Positions 8,026-15,983 of a stretch of DNA of 64,000 nt are shown in pieces. This DNA comes from Virgisporangium aliadipatigenens (lineage in GTDB: Bacteria > Actinomycetota > Actinomycetes > Mycobacteriales > Micromonosporaceae), in contig NZ_BOPF01000006.1 in the NCBI RefSeq assembly GCF_016863615.1, forward strand, positions 62,001-126,000, in the 5' to 3' direction. The notes under the pieces were generated by a model. The model did no database searches. It saw only the letters and a program-made list of their open reading frames with translations, and was not told where the DNA came from. The translations under genes were made by a program, and so were the position numbers. How positions within the stretch are numbered: position 1 is the first letter of the stretch; each line of letters opens with the position of its first letter.

Positions 8026-11000
8026 CTACGCGGGGGTGACGGTGCAGCGGGCCAATGCCCCGCCGCCTTTCTCGTAATATTCGACCGTCAGGAGATGGTG
8101 CGGATCTCCGGTGACGTTCACGGTGACGCTCACCGTCGTGGGCGGCTGGTCCCGCCATTGATCGAGAACTATCTGACCGTCCAGCCGCACCCGGATCCCG
8201 TCGTCCGCCGTGACGGTGATCAGGTAGCTGCCCGGCTCCAGATGTTCGTGGCGCGTCCAGCGCACCGAGAAGTTGTCGGCGGGCACACCGTCGGCCGGGG
8301 AGCCGGTGCCCCAGTCGAAGTCCACCGCCGAGTCCGGCCGGGTCACGACGGGCTCGCCGGCGAGGTCCGGGTTGTCGTGGTACTGCGCCTGGAACGCCAT
8401 CGGCGCCGGCGGGTCGGCCGTCTTGACGTAGCCGAGCCGGGCCAGCGCGCCACCGCCCGCGTCGTAGTACTCCAGGGTGATCACGTGCGTGCCCTCGGCC
8501 AGCGCGCGGCTCACCGTGAACGTCGTCGGCGGCTGGTCCTGCCACCGTTCCAGCACCGGCACCCCGTCCACGTACAGCCGGAACCCGTCGTCGGCCGTCA
8601 CGGTGAACGTGTACGTCCCGGCGGGCAGCCGGTCCGCCCGGGTCCAGCGCGCCGACCAGCCGTCGACCGGGATGCCCGGCAGCGGGCGGCCGGTGCCCCA
8701 GTCGAAGTCGACCGCCGGGTCCTGCCCGGTCACCGGCGTGCCCGTCAGGTCCGGGGTGGCGAAGTACTCCGCGTCCCAGCCCGGCGGTGCGGTCAGGTCG
8801 CCGATCCGGGTGTACGTGAGGCGGGCCTGCGCCGTCGCCAGCCCCTCGTAGTACTCGACGACGATCGTGTGCGTGCCGCCGGTCAACAGCTTCTCGGCGC
8901 TGAACTCCTCGTTCTGGTCGCGCCACAGGTCGACGACCGGTTCGCCGTCGACGAACACGCGCACGCCGTCGTCGGCGGCACCGGCGAAGCGGTACAGCCC
9001 GGCCGGCAGCACCTCCACCCGGCTCCACCGCGCCACGAACCGGTCCGCGCCGATGCCGGGTGCCGGGGAGCCCGCGCCGAAGTCGTGGTCGATGGCGGCC
9101 TCGGCCCGGGTCAGGTCCGGTGCGCGGGTGGGCATCGCGGGTGCGCTGCCGACGCCGGGCGTGTTCCAGTACTGGGCCGTCCAGTCCGGCGCCGGCGGCA
9201 GGTCGCCCGCCTTCGTATAGCTGAACCGCGCCAGCGCGGAGGCGGCGTTCTCGTAGTACTCGAGCACGATCGTGTGGGCGCCGGTCGCCAGCGGGACGCG
9301 CACCGTGTCGGTCTCCGTGCCGCGGTCGACCCAGCGGTCGATCAGCTTCTGCCCGTCGACGAACAGCCGCACCCCGTCGTCGGACGTGGCCGTGAAGTCG
9401 TAGTAGCCGGAGGTCAGCGTCACCGAGCGGGTCCACCGGGCGACGAAGTGGTCGGCGCCGACCGCCCCGCCGGGGGAACCGTCGCCCCAATCGTGCTCGA
9501 CGGCCGGTTCGTCCCGGGCCAGGGCGGGTGCCGTGGTCGGGATCGTCGGCGCGGTGCCGGCCCCGGGGGTGTTCCAGTACTGCGCCAGGTACACCTCGCG
9601 CGGCTGGTCCGGGGTGGTCTCCCAGCTCAGCTTCGCCGTCGCGTCCACCAGGTTGTCGTAGAACTCCATCCGCACCTCGTGCTCACCCGAGGCGAGGTCG
9701 GCCACGTACTGGTAGGCGGTCGGCCCCTGGTCGACCCACCGGTCGATGACCAACTGCCCGTCCAGATACAGCCGCACGCCGTCGTCCGCCGCCGTCGTGA
9801 ACCGGTAGCGGCCCCCGGCGAAGTACTCGCGCTTGCTCCAGCGCACCGAGAAGTGGTCCGCCGGCACGCCCGGGCCGGGGGAGGCTACCGACCAGACGTT
9901 GTTGATCACCGGCTCGTCGCGGACCAGCACGGGCGTTCCCGCGAGAAGTTGGTTGTCGAAGTACTCGGCCCGGAACGGCGCCGACGGCGCGTAGGTCGCG
10001 ACCAGCGTCGCGTCGGTCTCCGGGGTGGTCGTGAAGTGCCGGATCGCGCCGCCGTCCGACCAGCCGGTGAAGTGGTACACGGTGCCGTCGGCCGCGGTCG
10101 CCGTCGGCGGCGCCGAGACCTCGCGCTGGAACCCGGTGACCCCGGCGACCGTCGTCGGCGCCGCGACCGGCACGCCGTCGAGCTGCAGGCCGAGGCCGGG
10201 CGGCGACGTCGCGAGCGTCAGGTTGACGGTGTGCGGGCGGATCGCGATCGAACGGGTCGTCGTCAGCCCCGCCGCGTCACGCACGGTGAACCGCAGCTCG
10301 TGCCACGTGTCGGCGGACGCCTCGCCCGTCGTCGGGATGGTGAAGCTGCCGGCCCGCCCGCGCAGCGGCCCCAGGAACGGGTGCACGTGCGTGTTGTGGT
10401 GCAGGAACACCTCGGTCGTGAGGTTCGCGTCGCTCACGTCGAACCCGGCCGCGTCGGTGCCGAAGATGTTGTACGTGATCGTCTCGCCGGCCCGGTAGAC
10501 CTGTTCCGCCGTCGGGCTCGCCACGGTGAGTGTCGGCGGGATCCCGACCTGGACCACCAGCGGCGGCGCCTGCGCCGTGTGCGTGCCGTCGGAGACGCTC
10601 AGCGTCGCCGTGTACACGCCGACGGCGGTGAACACCTTCGTCGGGTCCGCTTCGGTGCTCTCCGTCCCGTCGCTGAAGCGCCACCGGTAGGTCAGCGGGT
10701 CGCCGTTCGGGTCGCTGCTGCCGTCGCTGTCGAAGCTCACCTGCAGCGGCGCCTGCCCGCCGGTCGCGTCGGCGTGCGCCACCGCGCGCGGGGCCGGGTT
10801 GCCGGCGTTGTGCGACAGCCGGTAGAGCCGGCCGGGGAAGTAGGTCAGGTAGTACATCGAGCCGTCCGGGGCCACCTTCAGGTCCACCACGCTGCCGGCC
10901 TCGGTGTCGACGTCGTGCACCGCCGTGACGTGCCCGGCCGCGTCCAGTTCGGCCCGCTTGATGAAGCCGCGCGAGTAGTCGCCGAAGAAGAGGTTGCCGC

Positions 11001-11943
11001 GGTACTCGGCGGGGAAGTGGTCGGCCCGGTAGACCGGCCCGGCGGTCACCGCCCCGCTGCCGCCGTCGTGGTTGTAGGCGTGGATCGGGTCGACGAACCC
11101 GGCGCAGCCGCCGGTGCAGTACCCCTCGTGCACGGGCCAGCCGTAGTTGCCGCCCTTGCCGATGAGGTTGAGTTCCTCCCAGGTGAAGTCGCCGACGTCA
11201 CCGCCGTAGAGCCGTCCGGTCTCGCTGTCGAACTGGAACCGCCACGGGTTGCGGAAGCCGTACGCCCAGATCGCGCCCACCTTGCCCGGCTGGCCGGCGA
11301 ACGGGTTGTCCGGCGGCACGCTGCCGTCGTCGTTGATCCGCAGGATCTTGCCGTGCGGGTTGGACAGGTCCTGGGCGTTCGGCGGGTAGCCGTTGTCGCC
11401 CACGGCGAAATACAGCTTCCCGTCCGGCCCGAACCGGATGCTCCCGCCGACGTGCAGCAACTGGGACGGCGAACGGGTCCGGAAGATCTCCAGCGGCCCG
11501 TTGGTGCCCACGTCGCCCGAGGCGTCGAAGCGCACCAGGTGGTTCAGCAGGTCGACGCCGGTGTAGTAGAAGTACACCCAGTGGTTGGCGACCCCGAAGT
11601 CCGGGTGGAACGCGATGCCGATCATGCCCCGGTCGCCGGAGGCCTCCGAGGGCAGGTCCGCGAAGAGATCGGGCAGGAGCACACCCTCCTTGAGGACGCG
11701 CACCTTCCCGTCGCGTTGCAGGATGAAGATCCGGCCGTCCGGCGCGATCTCGAAACCCGACGGGCCGTCCAGGCCGGAGCCGACGACGAGTTCGCTGGAG
11801 AACCCGGCCGGTGGCGCCGCCGACACCGGGAACGGAGCGCTCAGCACGGCCACGGCGACCAGCACCCCCAGCGTCCACCAGGTGTGTATCCGGCGCACTC
11901 GCCCAGGCGCGTGGGAGCCGGGTAACGGCCCGTCATTCTGCAT
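8026..11943 (-). CDS. Secreted GSDH-type sugar dehydrogenase with PKD and five PA14 domains
   Basis: 1305 residues. The signal peptide (about 1-43) ends near PVSAAP. Residues about 45-383 form a glucose/sorbosone dehydrogenase (PQQ-type beta-propeller) domain, with GLDGPSGFEIAPDGRIF, HPDFGVANHWVYFYYTG, HVGGSIRFGPDGKLYFAVGD and YGFRNPWRFQFD. A PKD domain follows (about 385-465, SDPNGDPLTYRWRFSDG), then a linker of two small beta-domains. Five tandem PA14 modules come last, starting near 656, 786, 921, 1056 and 1184. Each has [AF]xAxY, a DDG(V/F/I)R(L/V) core and EYY(D/E). The repeats are 130-135 residues long and visible at DNA level (8030-9975). PA14 modules bind carbohydrate, so the enzyme probably oxidises sugars on polysaccharide or cell surfaces. 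It is the first gene of the minus-strand glycosylation operon. Confidence 0.9.
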   Translation of the reverse strand: MQNDGPLPGSHAPGRVRRIHTWWTLGVLVAVAVLSAPFPVSAAPPAGFSSELVVGSGLDGPSGFEIAPDGRIFILQRDGKVRVLKEGVLLPDLFADLPSEASGDRGMIGIAFHPDFGVANHWVYFYYTGVDLLNHLVRFDASGDVGTNGPLEIFRTRSPSQLLHVGGSIRFGPDGKLYFAVGDNGYPPNAQDLSNPHGKILRINDDGSVPPDNPFAGQPGKVGAIWAYGFRNPWRFQFDSETGRLYGGDVGDFTWEELNLIGKGGNYGWPVHEGYCTGGCAGFVDPIHAYNHDGGSGAVTAGPVYRADHFPAEYRGNLFFGDYSRGFIKRAELDAAGHVTAVHDVDTEAGSVVDLKVAPDGSMYYLTYFPGRLYRLSHNAGNPAPRAVAHADATGGQAPLQVSFDSDGSSDPNGDPLTYRWRFSDGTESTEADPTKVFTAVGVYTATLSVSDGTHTAQAPPLVVQVGIPPTLTVASPTAEQVYRAGETITYNIFGTDAAGFDVSDANLTTEVFLHHNTHVHPFLGPLRGRAGSFTIPTTGEASADTWHELRFTVRDAAGLTTTRSIAIRPHTVNLTLATSPPGLGLQLDGVPVAAPTTVAGVTGFQREVSAPPTATAADGTVYHFTGWSDGGAIRHFTTTPETDATLVATYAPSAPFRAEYFDNQLLAGTPVLVRDEPVINNVWSVASPGPGVPADHFSVRWSKREYFAGGRYRFTTAADDGVRLYLDGQLVIDRWVDQGPTAYQYVADLASGEHEVRMEFYDNLVDATAKLSWETTPDQPREVYLAQYWNTPGAGTAPTIPTTAPALARDEPAVEHDWGDGSPGGAVGADHFVARWTRSVTLTSGYYDFTATSDDGVRLFVDGQKLIDRWVDRGTETDTVRVPLATGAHTIVLEYYENAASALARFSYTKAGDLPPAPDWTAQYWNTPGVGSAPAMPTRAPDLTRAEAAIDHDFGAGSPAPGIGADRFVARWSRVEVLPAGLYRFAGAADDGVRVFVDGEPVVDLWRDQNEEFSAEKLLTGGTHTIVVEYYEGLATAQARLTYTRIGDLTAPPGWDAEYFATPDLTGTPVTGQDPAVDFDWGTGRPLPGIPVDGWSARWTRADRLPAGTYTFTVTADDGFRLYVDGVPVLERWQDQPPTTFTVSRALAEGTHVITLEYYDAGGGALARLGYVKTADPPAPMAFQAQYHDNPDLAGEPVVTRPDSAVDFDWGTGSPADGVPADNFSVRWTRHEHLEPGSYLITVTADDGIRVRLDGQIVLDQWRDQPPTTVSVTVNVTGDPHHLLTVEYYEKGGGALARCTVTPA
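8030..9975 (-). repeat. Five tandem PA14-coding repeats of about 390-405 bp
   Basis: Diverged internal repeats within the dehydrogenase gene. Unit starts are near 9975, 9585, 9180, 8775 and 8392 (minus strand). Units two and three are the most alike, sharing AQYWNTPG and similar spacer lengths. Confidence 0.75.
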
Positions 11944-12211
11944 CCCCTGGAACTCCGTCCGTCTCGCCGTTCGCGCCTCCCCGCAGAAAAGCGTGCGGGT
12001 GTGCCGTGAGACGGAAATAGCGGGACGAGAAATTCCCTGTATCGGGTGCCGGCGACAATTGTTTCGGTGAATCAGGTCCCGTTACGGCGGTGACACAATT
12101 CGCGCCGGAATTGCCCTGGAGTCGAACGGAGAATGGCGAGCTACCTGTCGGTTCGGTGACACTGCGCACGCGCCACGGTGCGGCGCGCGGTTCTGTCGGC
12201 GCACCGACCCG

Positions 12212-12886
12212 TCAGGACTGCTGCCCGAGATTCGTGACGAGGTTGATCGCGACAGCGACGACGCCGGTACCGAACACGTAGGAGAGCAGGGCGTGTCCGA
12301 GCGCCACCCGACGGATGTCGCTGAGCGTGGGTTCGGTCTCGGTGACGCCGAACGCCATGCCGACGGTGAACGCCATGTAGGCGAAGTCGCTGTAGCGTGG
12401 CAGGGCCTGTTGCTTGAAGTCGATGCCGCCGTCGGTGTCGCGGTAGTACATCCGGGCGTACTTGAGCGCGAACACCGTGTTGACCAGCGCCCAGGCCAGG
12501 ATGACCGCGACGACGCTGGAGATGACGGCGGCCACCGCGACGGCGTCCTGGCCACCGGAGGATCGCACGAGCGCCTCGGCCACCGCGGCCAGGCTGACCA
12601 CGCAGGCGATCAGCACGGCGGAGTCGGTCGAGCGCGACCGGCTCTCCGCCTCGGCCAGCCGTTTGGTCCCCTCCGGGCCCTGCGGCCAGCTGATGCGCCA
12701 CACCCCGACGAGGATCAGGCCGACGCCGACGATCCAGCCCAGCAGGACGCTCAGTTCCGGCGCGCCGAGCACCGCGGCTACCGCCGCAGCCGCGATGCCG
12801 GCGACCAGAGACAGCGACACGCGCCGTACCGACAACAGCCGTCCGGTGGATGCCGGTGCCATTGAGCGATCGCGGTCGTCGGTCAT
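12212..12886 (-). CDS. DUF1345-family membrane protein
   Basis: 224 residues with about five membrane helices. The signature region is [48 protein letters not shown]. This F-x-L-x-YA-x-x-YY core and the Y-x-DF-x-Y-x-AF stretch mark DUF1345, a family of small bacterial membrane proteins of unknown function. The start ATG overlaps the stop of the alcohol dehydrogenase by four bases (ATGA), so it is the last gene of a three-gene operon with the dehydrogenase and an SRPBCC protein. A longer open frame in this phase that extends to 13786 is the shadow of the dehydrogenase. Confidence 0.85.
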   Translation of the reverse strand: MTDDRDRSMAPASTGRLLSVRRVSLSLVAGIAAAAVAAVLGAPELSVLLGWIVGVGLILVGVWRISWPQGPEGTKRLAEAESRSRSTDSAVLIACVVSLAAVAEALVRSSGGQDAVAVAAVISSVVAVILAWALVNTVFALKYARMYYRDTDGGIDFKQQALPRYSDFAYMAFTVGMAFGVTETEPTLSDIRRVALGHALLSYVFGTGVVAVAINLVTNLGQQS

Positions 12887-14058
12887 GGCTTCAGGACGAC
12901 CTTCTCGCAGTTGTCCTGCTTGTTCTTGAACATCTCGAAGCCGCGTTCGGCCTCGTCGAGCGGCAGGGTGTGGGTGATGATGCGGGTCGGGTCGAACTCG
13001 CCGCGCTCGATGCGTTCCAGCAGCGGCTTCATGTAGCGCTGCACGTGGCACTGGCCGGTGCGCAGGGTCAGCGACCGGTTCATCCAGGCGCCGGCGGGGA
13101 ACTTGTCGAGGAAGCCGCCGTACACGCCGATGACGGAGACCACGCCGCCGCTGCGGCACGAGAGGATCGCCTGGCGCAGCGCGTGCGGGCGTTCGGTCTC
13201 CGATCGGACGGCCTGCTTGATCCGGTCGTACGCGTGGATGTGCGCACTGCCGTGGCTGGCCTCCATGCCGACCGCGTCGATGCACTTGTCCGGTCCGCGT
13301 CCACCGGTCAGTTCCAGCAGCCGGGACCGCACGTCGACCTCCTCGAAGTTCACCGGCGTGTGTCCGGCCTCCGCGGCCATCCGCAGCCGGTAGGGCTCCT
13401 TGTCGATGGCGATGACCTGCGCGGCGCCGAGGACCCGGGCGCTGTCCATGGCGAACTGGCCGACCGGCCCGGCGCCCCACACCGCCACCACGTCGGTGGG
13501 CCGGATGTCGCACATCTCGGCGCCCATGTAGCCGGTGGGCAGGATGTCGGAGAGGAACAGCACCTGCTCGTCGGTCAGCTCGGACTCGATCTTCAACGGG
13601 CCGACGTCGGCGAACGGCACCCGCGCGTACTGTGCCTGACCGCCGGCGAAGCCACCGGTCAGATGCGAGTAGCCGAAGATCCCGGCGACCGGGTGGCCGA
13701 ACATCTTCTCGGCGATCCCGGCGTTCGGGTTGGAGTTCTCGCAGCAGGAGTAGAGCTCGGCGGCGCAGGCGGCACAGGCACCGCACGCGATCGGGAACGG
13801 CACGACCACCCGGTCCCCGACCCGCAGCCGCTCCGCGGACACGCTGGGGCCGACCTCGATCACCTCGCCCATGAACTCGTGGCCCATGACGTCGCCGTCC
13901 TGCATCGTCGGCACGTAGCCGTCGACGAGATGCAGATCCGAGCCGCAGATCGCCGTGGAGGTGATCCGGACGATGGCGTCGCGGCTGTTCAGGATCTTCG
14001 GGTCCGGAACGTCACGGACCTCGACCTTGTTCCGACCCGCCCAGGTGTTCGCCCTCAT
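12883..14058 (-). CDS. Zinc-dependent alcohol dehydrogenase (glutathione-independent formaldehyde dehydrogenase-like)
   Basis: 391 residues, medium-chain dehydrogenase/reductase. The catalytic zinc site is visible as ICGSDLH (C38 region) and GHEFMGEV. The structural-zinc cysteines cluster in [15 protein letters not shown]. The NAD(P) site is [20 protein letters not shown]. The insert around [19 protein letters not shown] and the end [31 protein letters not shown] match the class-III-like, glutathione-independent formaldehyde/alcohol dehydrogenases common in actinomycetes. Its ATG overlaps the SRPBCC stop by four bases, and it is itself coupled to the DUF1345 gene. Physiological substrate unknown; aldehyde detoxification or alcohol oxidation is the reasonable guess. 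Confidence 0.88.
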   Translation of the reverse strand: MRANTWAGRNKVEVRDVPDPKILNSRDAIVRITSTAICGSDLHLVDGYVPTMQDGDVMGHEFMGEVIEVGPSVSAERLRVGDRVVVPFPIACGACAACAAELYSCCENSNPNAGIAEKMFGHPVAGIFGYSHLTGGFAGGQAQYARVPFADVGPLKIESELTDEQVLFLSDILPTGYMGAEMCDIRPTDVVAVWGAGPVGQFAMDSARVLGAAQVIAIDKEPYRLRMAAEAGHTPVNFEEVDVRSRLLELTGGRGPDKCIDAVGMEASHGSAHIHAYDRIKQAVRSETERPHALRQAILSCRSGGVVSVIGVYGGFLDKFPAGAWMNRSLTLRTGQCHVQRYMKPLLERIERGEFDPTRIITHTLPLDEAERGFEMFKNKQDNCEKVVLKP

Positions 14059-14597
14059 CGGTCGGCTCCCTTCGCCAGTTCGTCGTCCGACAGCGGCTGC
14101 GCCGGGCGCTGCGGGAACTCCGCGCGGGCCCGCTTGCCCCACGGGGCGCCGTCGGACCGGACCACCTCACCCGCCTCCAGCACCTGCTTGAGCCGGCGCA
14201 GGTCGTCGTCGAGCTGCTGGTGCGGCTCCTCACCGAAGTACTTCGCGACCGCCTTGCCGAGCGTGCCGCCCGGGATCTCGTACGTCAGCACGACGTGCAC
14301 CTCGGTGCTGACGCCGTCCGGCGCGGGCACGAACCGGACCGTGCCGGCGTTGGGCACGTCGGCCTTCCCGGTCGAGCGCCACCCGATCTTCTCGGCGGGT
14401 GTCTCGTCGACGATCTCGGCGTCCCACTCGACGTTCTGGCCGAACGGGGCGCCGGCGACCCAGTGGCTCGTGCGGTCACCGGTGGCGCGGACCGCCTCGA
14501 GATGCGCCATGAACGTCGGAAGATTCTCCAGATCGCGCCAGAACGCGTAGACCTCCGGCGCTGGTTTGCGAATCGTTGTAACGGCTGTCAGCTCCAT
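14055..14597 (-). CDS. SRPBCC (polyketide-cyclase/START-like) family protein
   Basis: 180 residues with the Bet v1/START layout. It begins with an N-terminal strand [22 protein letters not shown] and the helix [14 protein letters not shown]. These are followed by alternating strands ([53 protein letters not shown]) and a long C-terminal helix [17 protein letters not shown]. Such proteins bind small hydrophobic ligands; many act as cyclases, lipid carriers or stress proteins. The start is backed by AGGAGG seven bases upstream. It is the first gene of the operon with the alcohol dehydrogenase and DUF1345 protein. The upstream gap (14598-14704) should hold the promoter, but I see no convincing hexamers. 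Confidence 0.82.
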   Translation of the reverse strand: MELTAVTTIRKPAPEVYAFWRDLENLPTFMAHLEAVRATGDRTSHWVAGAPFGQNVEWDAEIVDETPAEKIGWRSTGKADVPNAGTVRFVPAPDGVSTEVHVVLTYEIPGGTLGKAVAKYFGEEPHQQLDDDLRRLKQVLEAGEVVRSDGAPWGKRARAEFPQRPAQPLSDDELAKGADR

Positions 14598-14704
14598 GGA
14601 TCCTCCTGACCTGGCCCGCACCGCCCCGGCCCGGAGCGGAGAAGCGGGTGCTGATCGCAGTCGGCTCTGCCCGTGCGTAAAGCGTCTAAACGGGACGCGG
14701 GGCG

Positions 14705-15814
14705 CTACCCGTCTTTCTCGTCCCGCCAGCCGTCGGGTTCCGGGTGGTGGCCGTAGGCGGCGGCACGCACTGTTTCCTCGTCCTCCAGACCGGAGCCGAT
14801 GGCGCCGCCGACGGTGGCCAGCGAGCTGATGAGCCACGCCAGGGTCAGGTAGTCGGCGATGTCGACCGGCCGCTGCACGACCTTCTCCAGCACGGACGGG
14901 TCGATCAGCAGCGCCGCGGCGAGCCCCGTTCCGGCGAACAGCAGCAGGTAGGACACCGCCGTGGCCAGGGCGAGAGTGACGGTCGTGCCCCAGTTGAAGA
15001 GCCGGGCCAGTTCCGCCGGGGTATCCCGATCCGGTTTCTCCCACAGGTCGTGCGCGACGATCAGCCACGTCACCAACCCGATCAGCGCGATCAGCATGAT
15101 CACGGTGAGCCGGAGCGGGTCGAGCCCTTCGGACAGCTGCCAGACACTGGAGTTGGCGAGTCCGATCGCGGCCGTGCCGAACGCGCCGACCAGCAGCTTG
15201 GACAGGCCCAGCAGGGCACGCCCGGGGCGGTTGGCCCGGACCATGCCGGTCAACAGCCGTATCCGGCCGATCAGCCGCGACGCCACATAGTGCAGTTCCC
15301 CCGGGTCGCCGTCGCCGACCACCCGGTGGACGGCCGCGACCCGGCTCGACCGCCCGGTCTGCGCCTGACCGGGTCGGGCTCCCCGGTCGTCGGACCCGTC
15401 GGTGAGCAGCCGGTCGACCAGGTCCGGCACGGCCGTGCGGACCGCCCGCAGTTGACCCAGTCCCAACGCGGGCAGCGACACCACCGCCACCCGGCGCCGG
15501 GCCGAGCTCCGCGCGACCAGCGGAATCCGCTCGGTGTGCAGCGGCAGGTCGGTCAGGCAGATCGCGACGTCCCAGCGTTCGTCGGTGCGGCGCCGGGCGG
15601 TGTCGTCCAGGAGCGCCTCGACGCCGCCGTCGCGGCGCGGGGCCACCTCGCCCCAGCCCTGCCGGACACGCCACCGCACGTCCCGGTCCACGCGCTCCGT
15701 GAGCCGGCCGGCCAGGTCGGCGGTGAGCCGCGCCGCCGCCTGCGCCGGATGGTCCGGCGGGGTCGCCACCACGCCGACAACGATCTCCGGCCGGTGCTGT
15801 TCACCACGGGTCAT
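14705..15814 (-). CDS. Unknown membrane protein, 369 aa
   Basis: I do not recognise this family. The first 170 residues are soluble and alpha/beta-like (EIVVGVVATPPDHPAQ, DVAICLTDLPLHTERIPLVARSS, RRVAVVSLPALG) and look like a Rossmann-type or peptidase-like fold. After a linker rich in Arg/Gly there are about four membrane helices: LLVGAFGTAAIGLANSSVW, LTVIMLIALIGLVTWLIVA, TTVTLALATAVSYLLLFAGTGLAAALL and DYLTLAWLISSLATVGGAIG. It ends in an acidic tail. The ATG is preceded by GAGGAG. It is a single minus-strand gene, 107 bp upstream of the SRPBCC gene and divergent from the SNF2 helicase. Confidence 0.7.
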   Translation of the reverse strand: MTRGEQHRPEIVVGVVATPPDHPAQAAARLTADLAGRLTERVDRDVRWRVRQGWGEVAPRRDGGVEALLDDTARRRTDERWDVAICLTDLPLHTERIPLVARSSARRRVAVVSLPALGLGQLRAVRTAVPDLVDRLLTDGSDDRGARPGQAQTGRSSRVAAVHRVVGDGDPGELHYVASRLIGRIRLLTGMVRANRPGRALLGLSKLLVGAFGTAAIGLANSSVWQLSEGLDPLRLTVIMLIALIGLVTWLIVAHDLWEKPDRDTPAELARLFNWGTTVTLALATAVSYLLLFAGTGLAAALLIDPSVLEKVVQRPVDIADYLTLAWLISSLATVGGAIGSGLEDEETVRAAAYGHHPEPDGWRDEKDG

Positions 15815-15983
15815 CGGAACTCCTCACCGGACAGCTCGGGGACATCCGCCCGGACCTTCCCCGATTGGGCGCATCCATACCTCGATGCACCGGACCACTA
15901 CCGCCCAGTGCCGCCCAGTACCGCCGGGCGGAAGACCGGCACGTCCATCCGGGGCCGCCCGGGGCCGGCGCTAGGGTCGAGCG

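Noticed and set aside
8030..9975. Tandem repeat as a CRISPR or satellite array
   Set aside because: The repeats are 390-405 bp coding units of PA14 domains, not short repeats with spacers.
6832..11925. A very long plus-strand open frame opposite the PA14 dehydrogenase and GT2 genes
   Set aside because: It is the mirror of G/C-rich codon positions. Its product is Arg/Val/Pro-rich low-complexity sequence, whereas the minus strand encodes recognisable domains.
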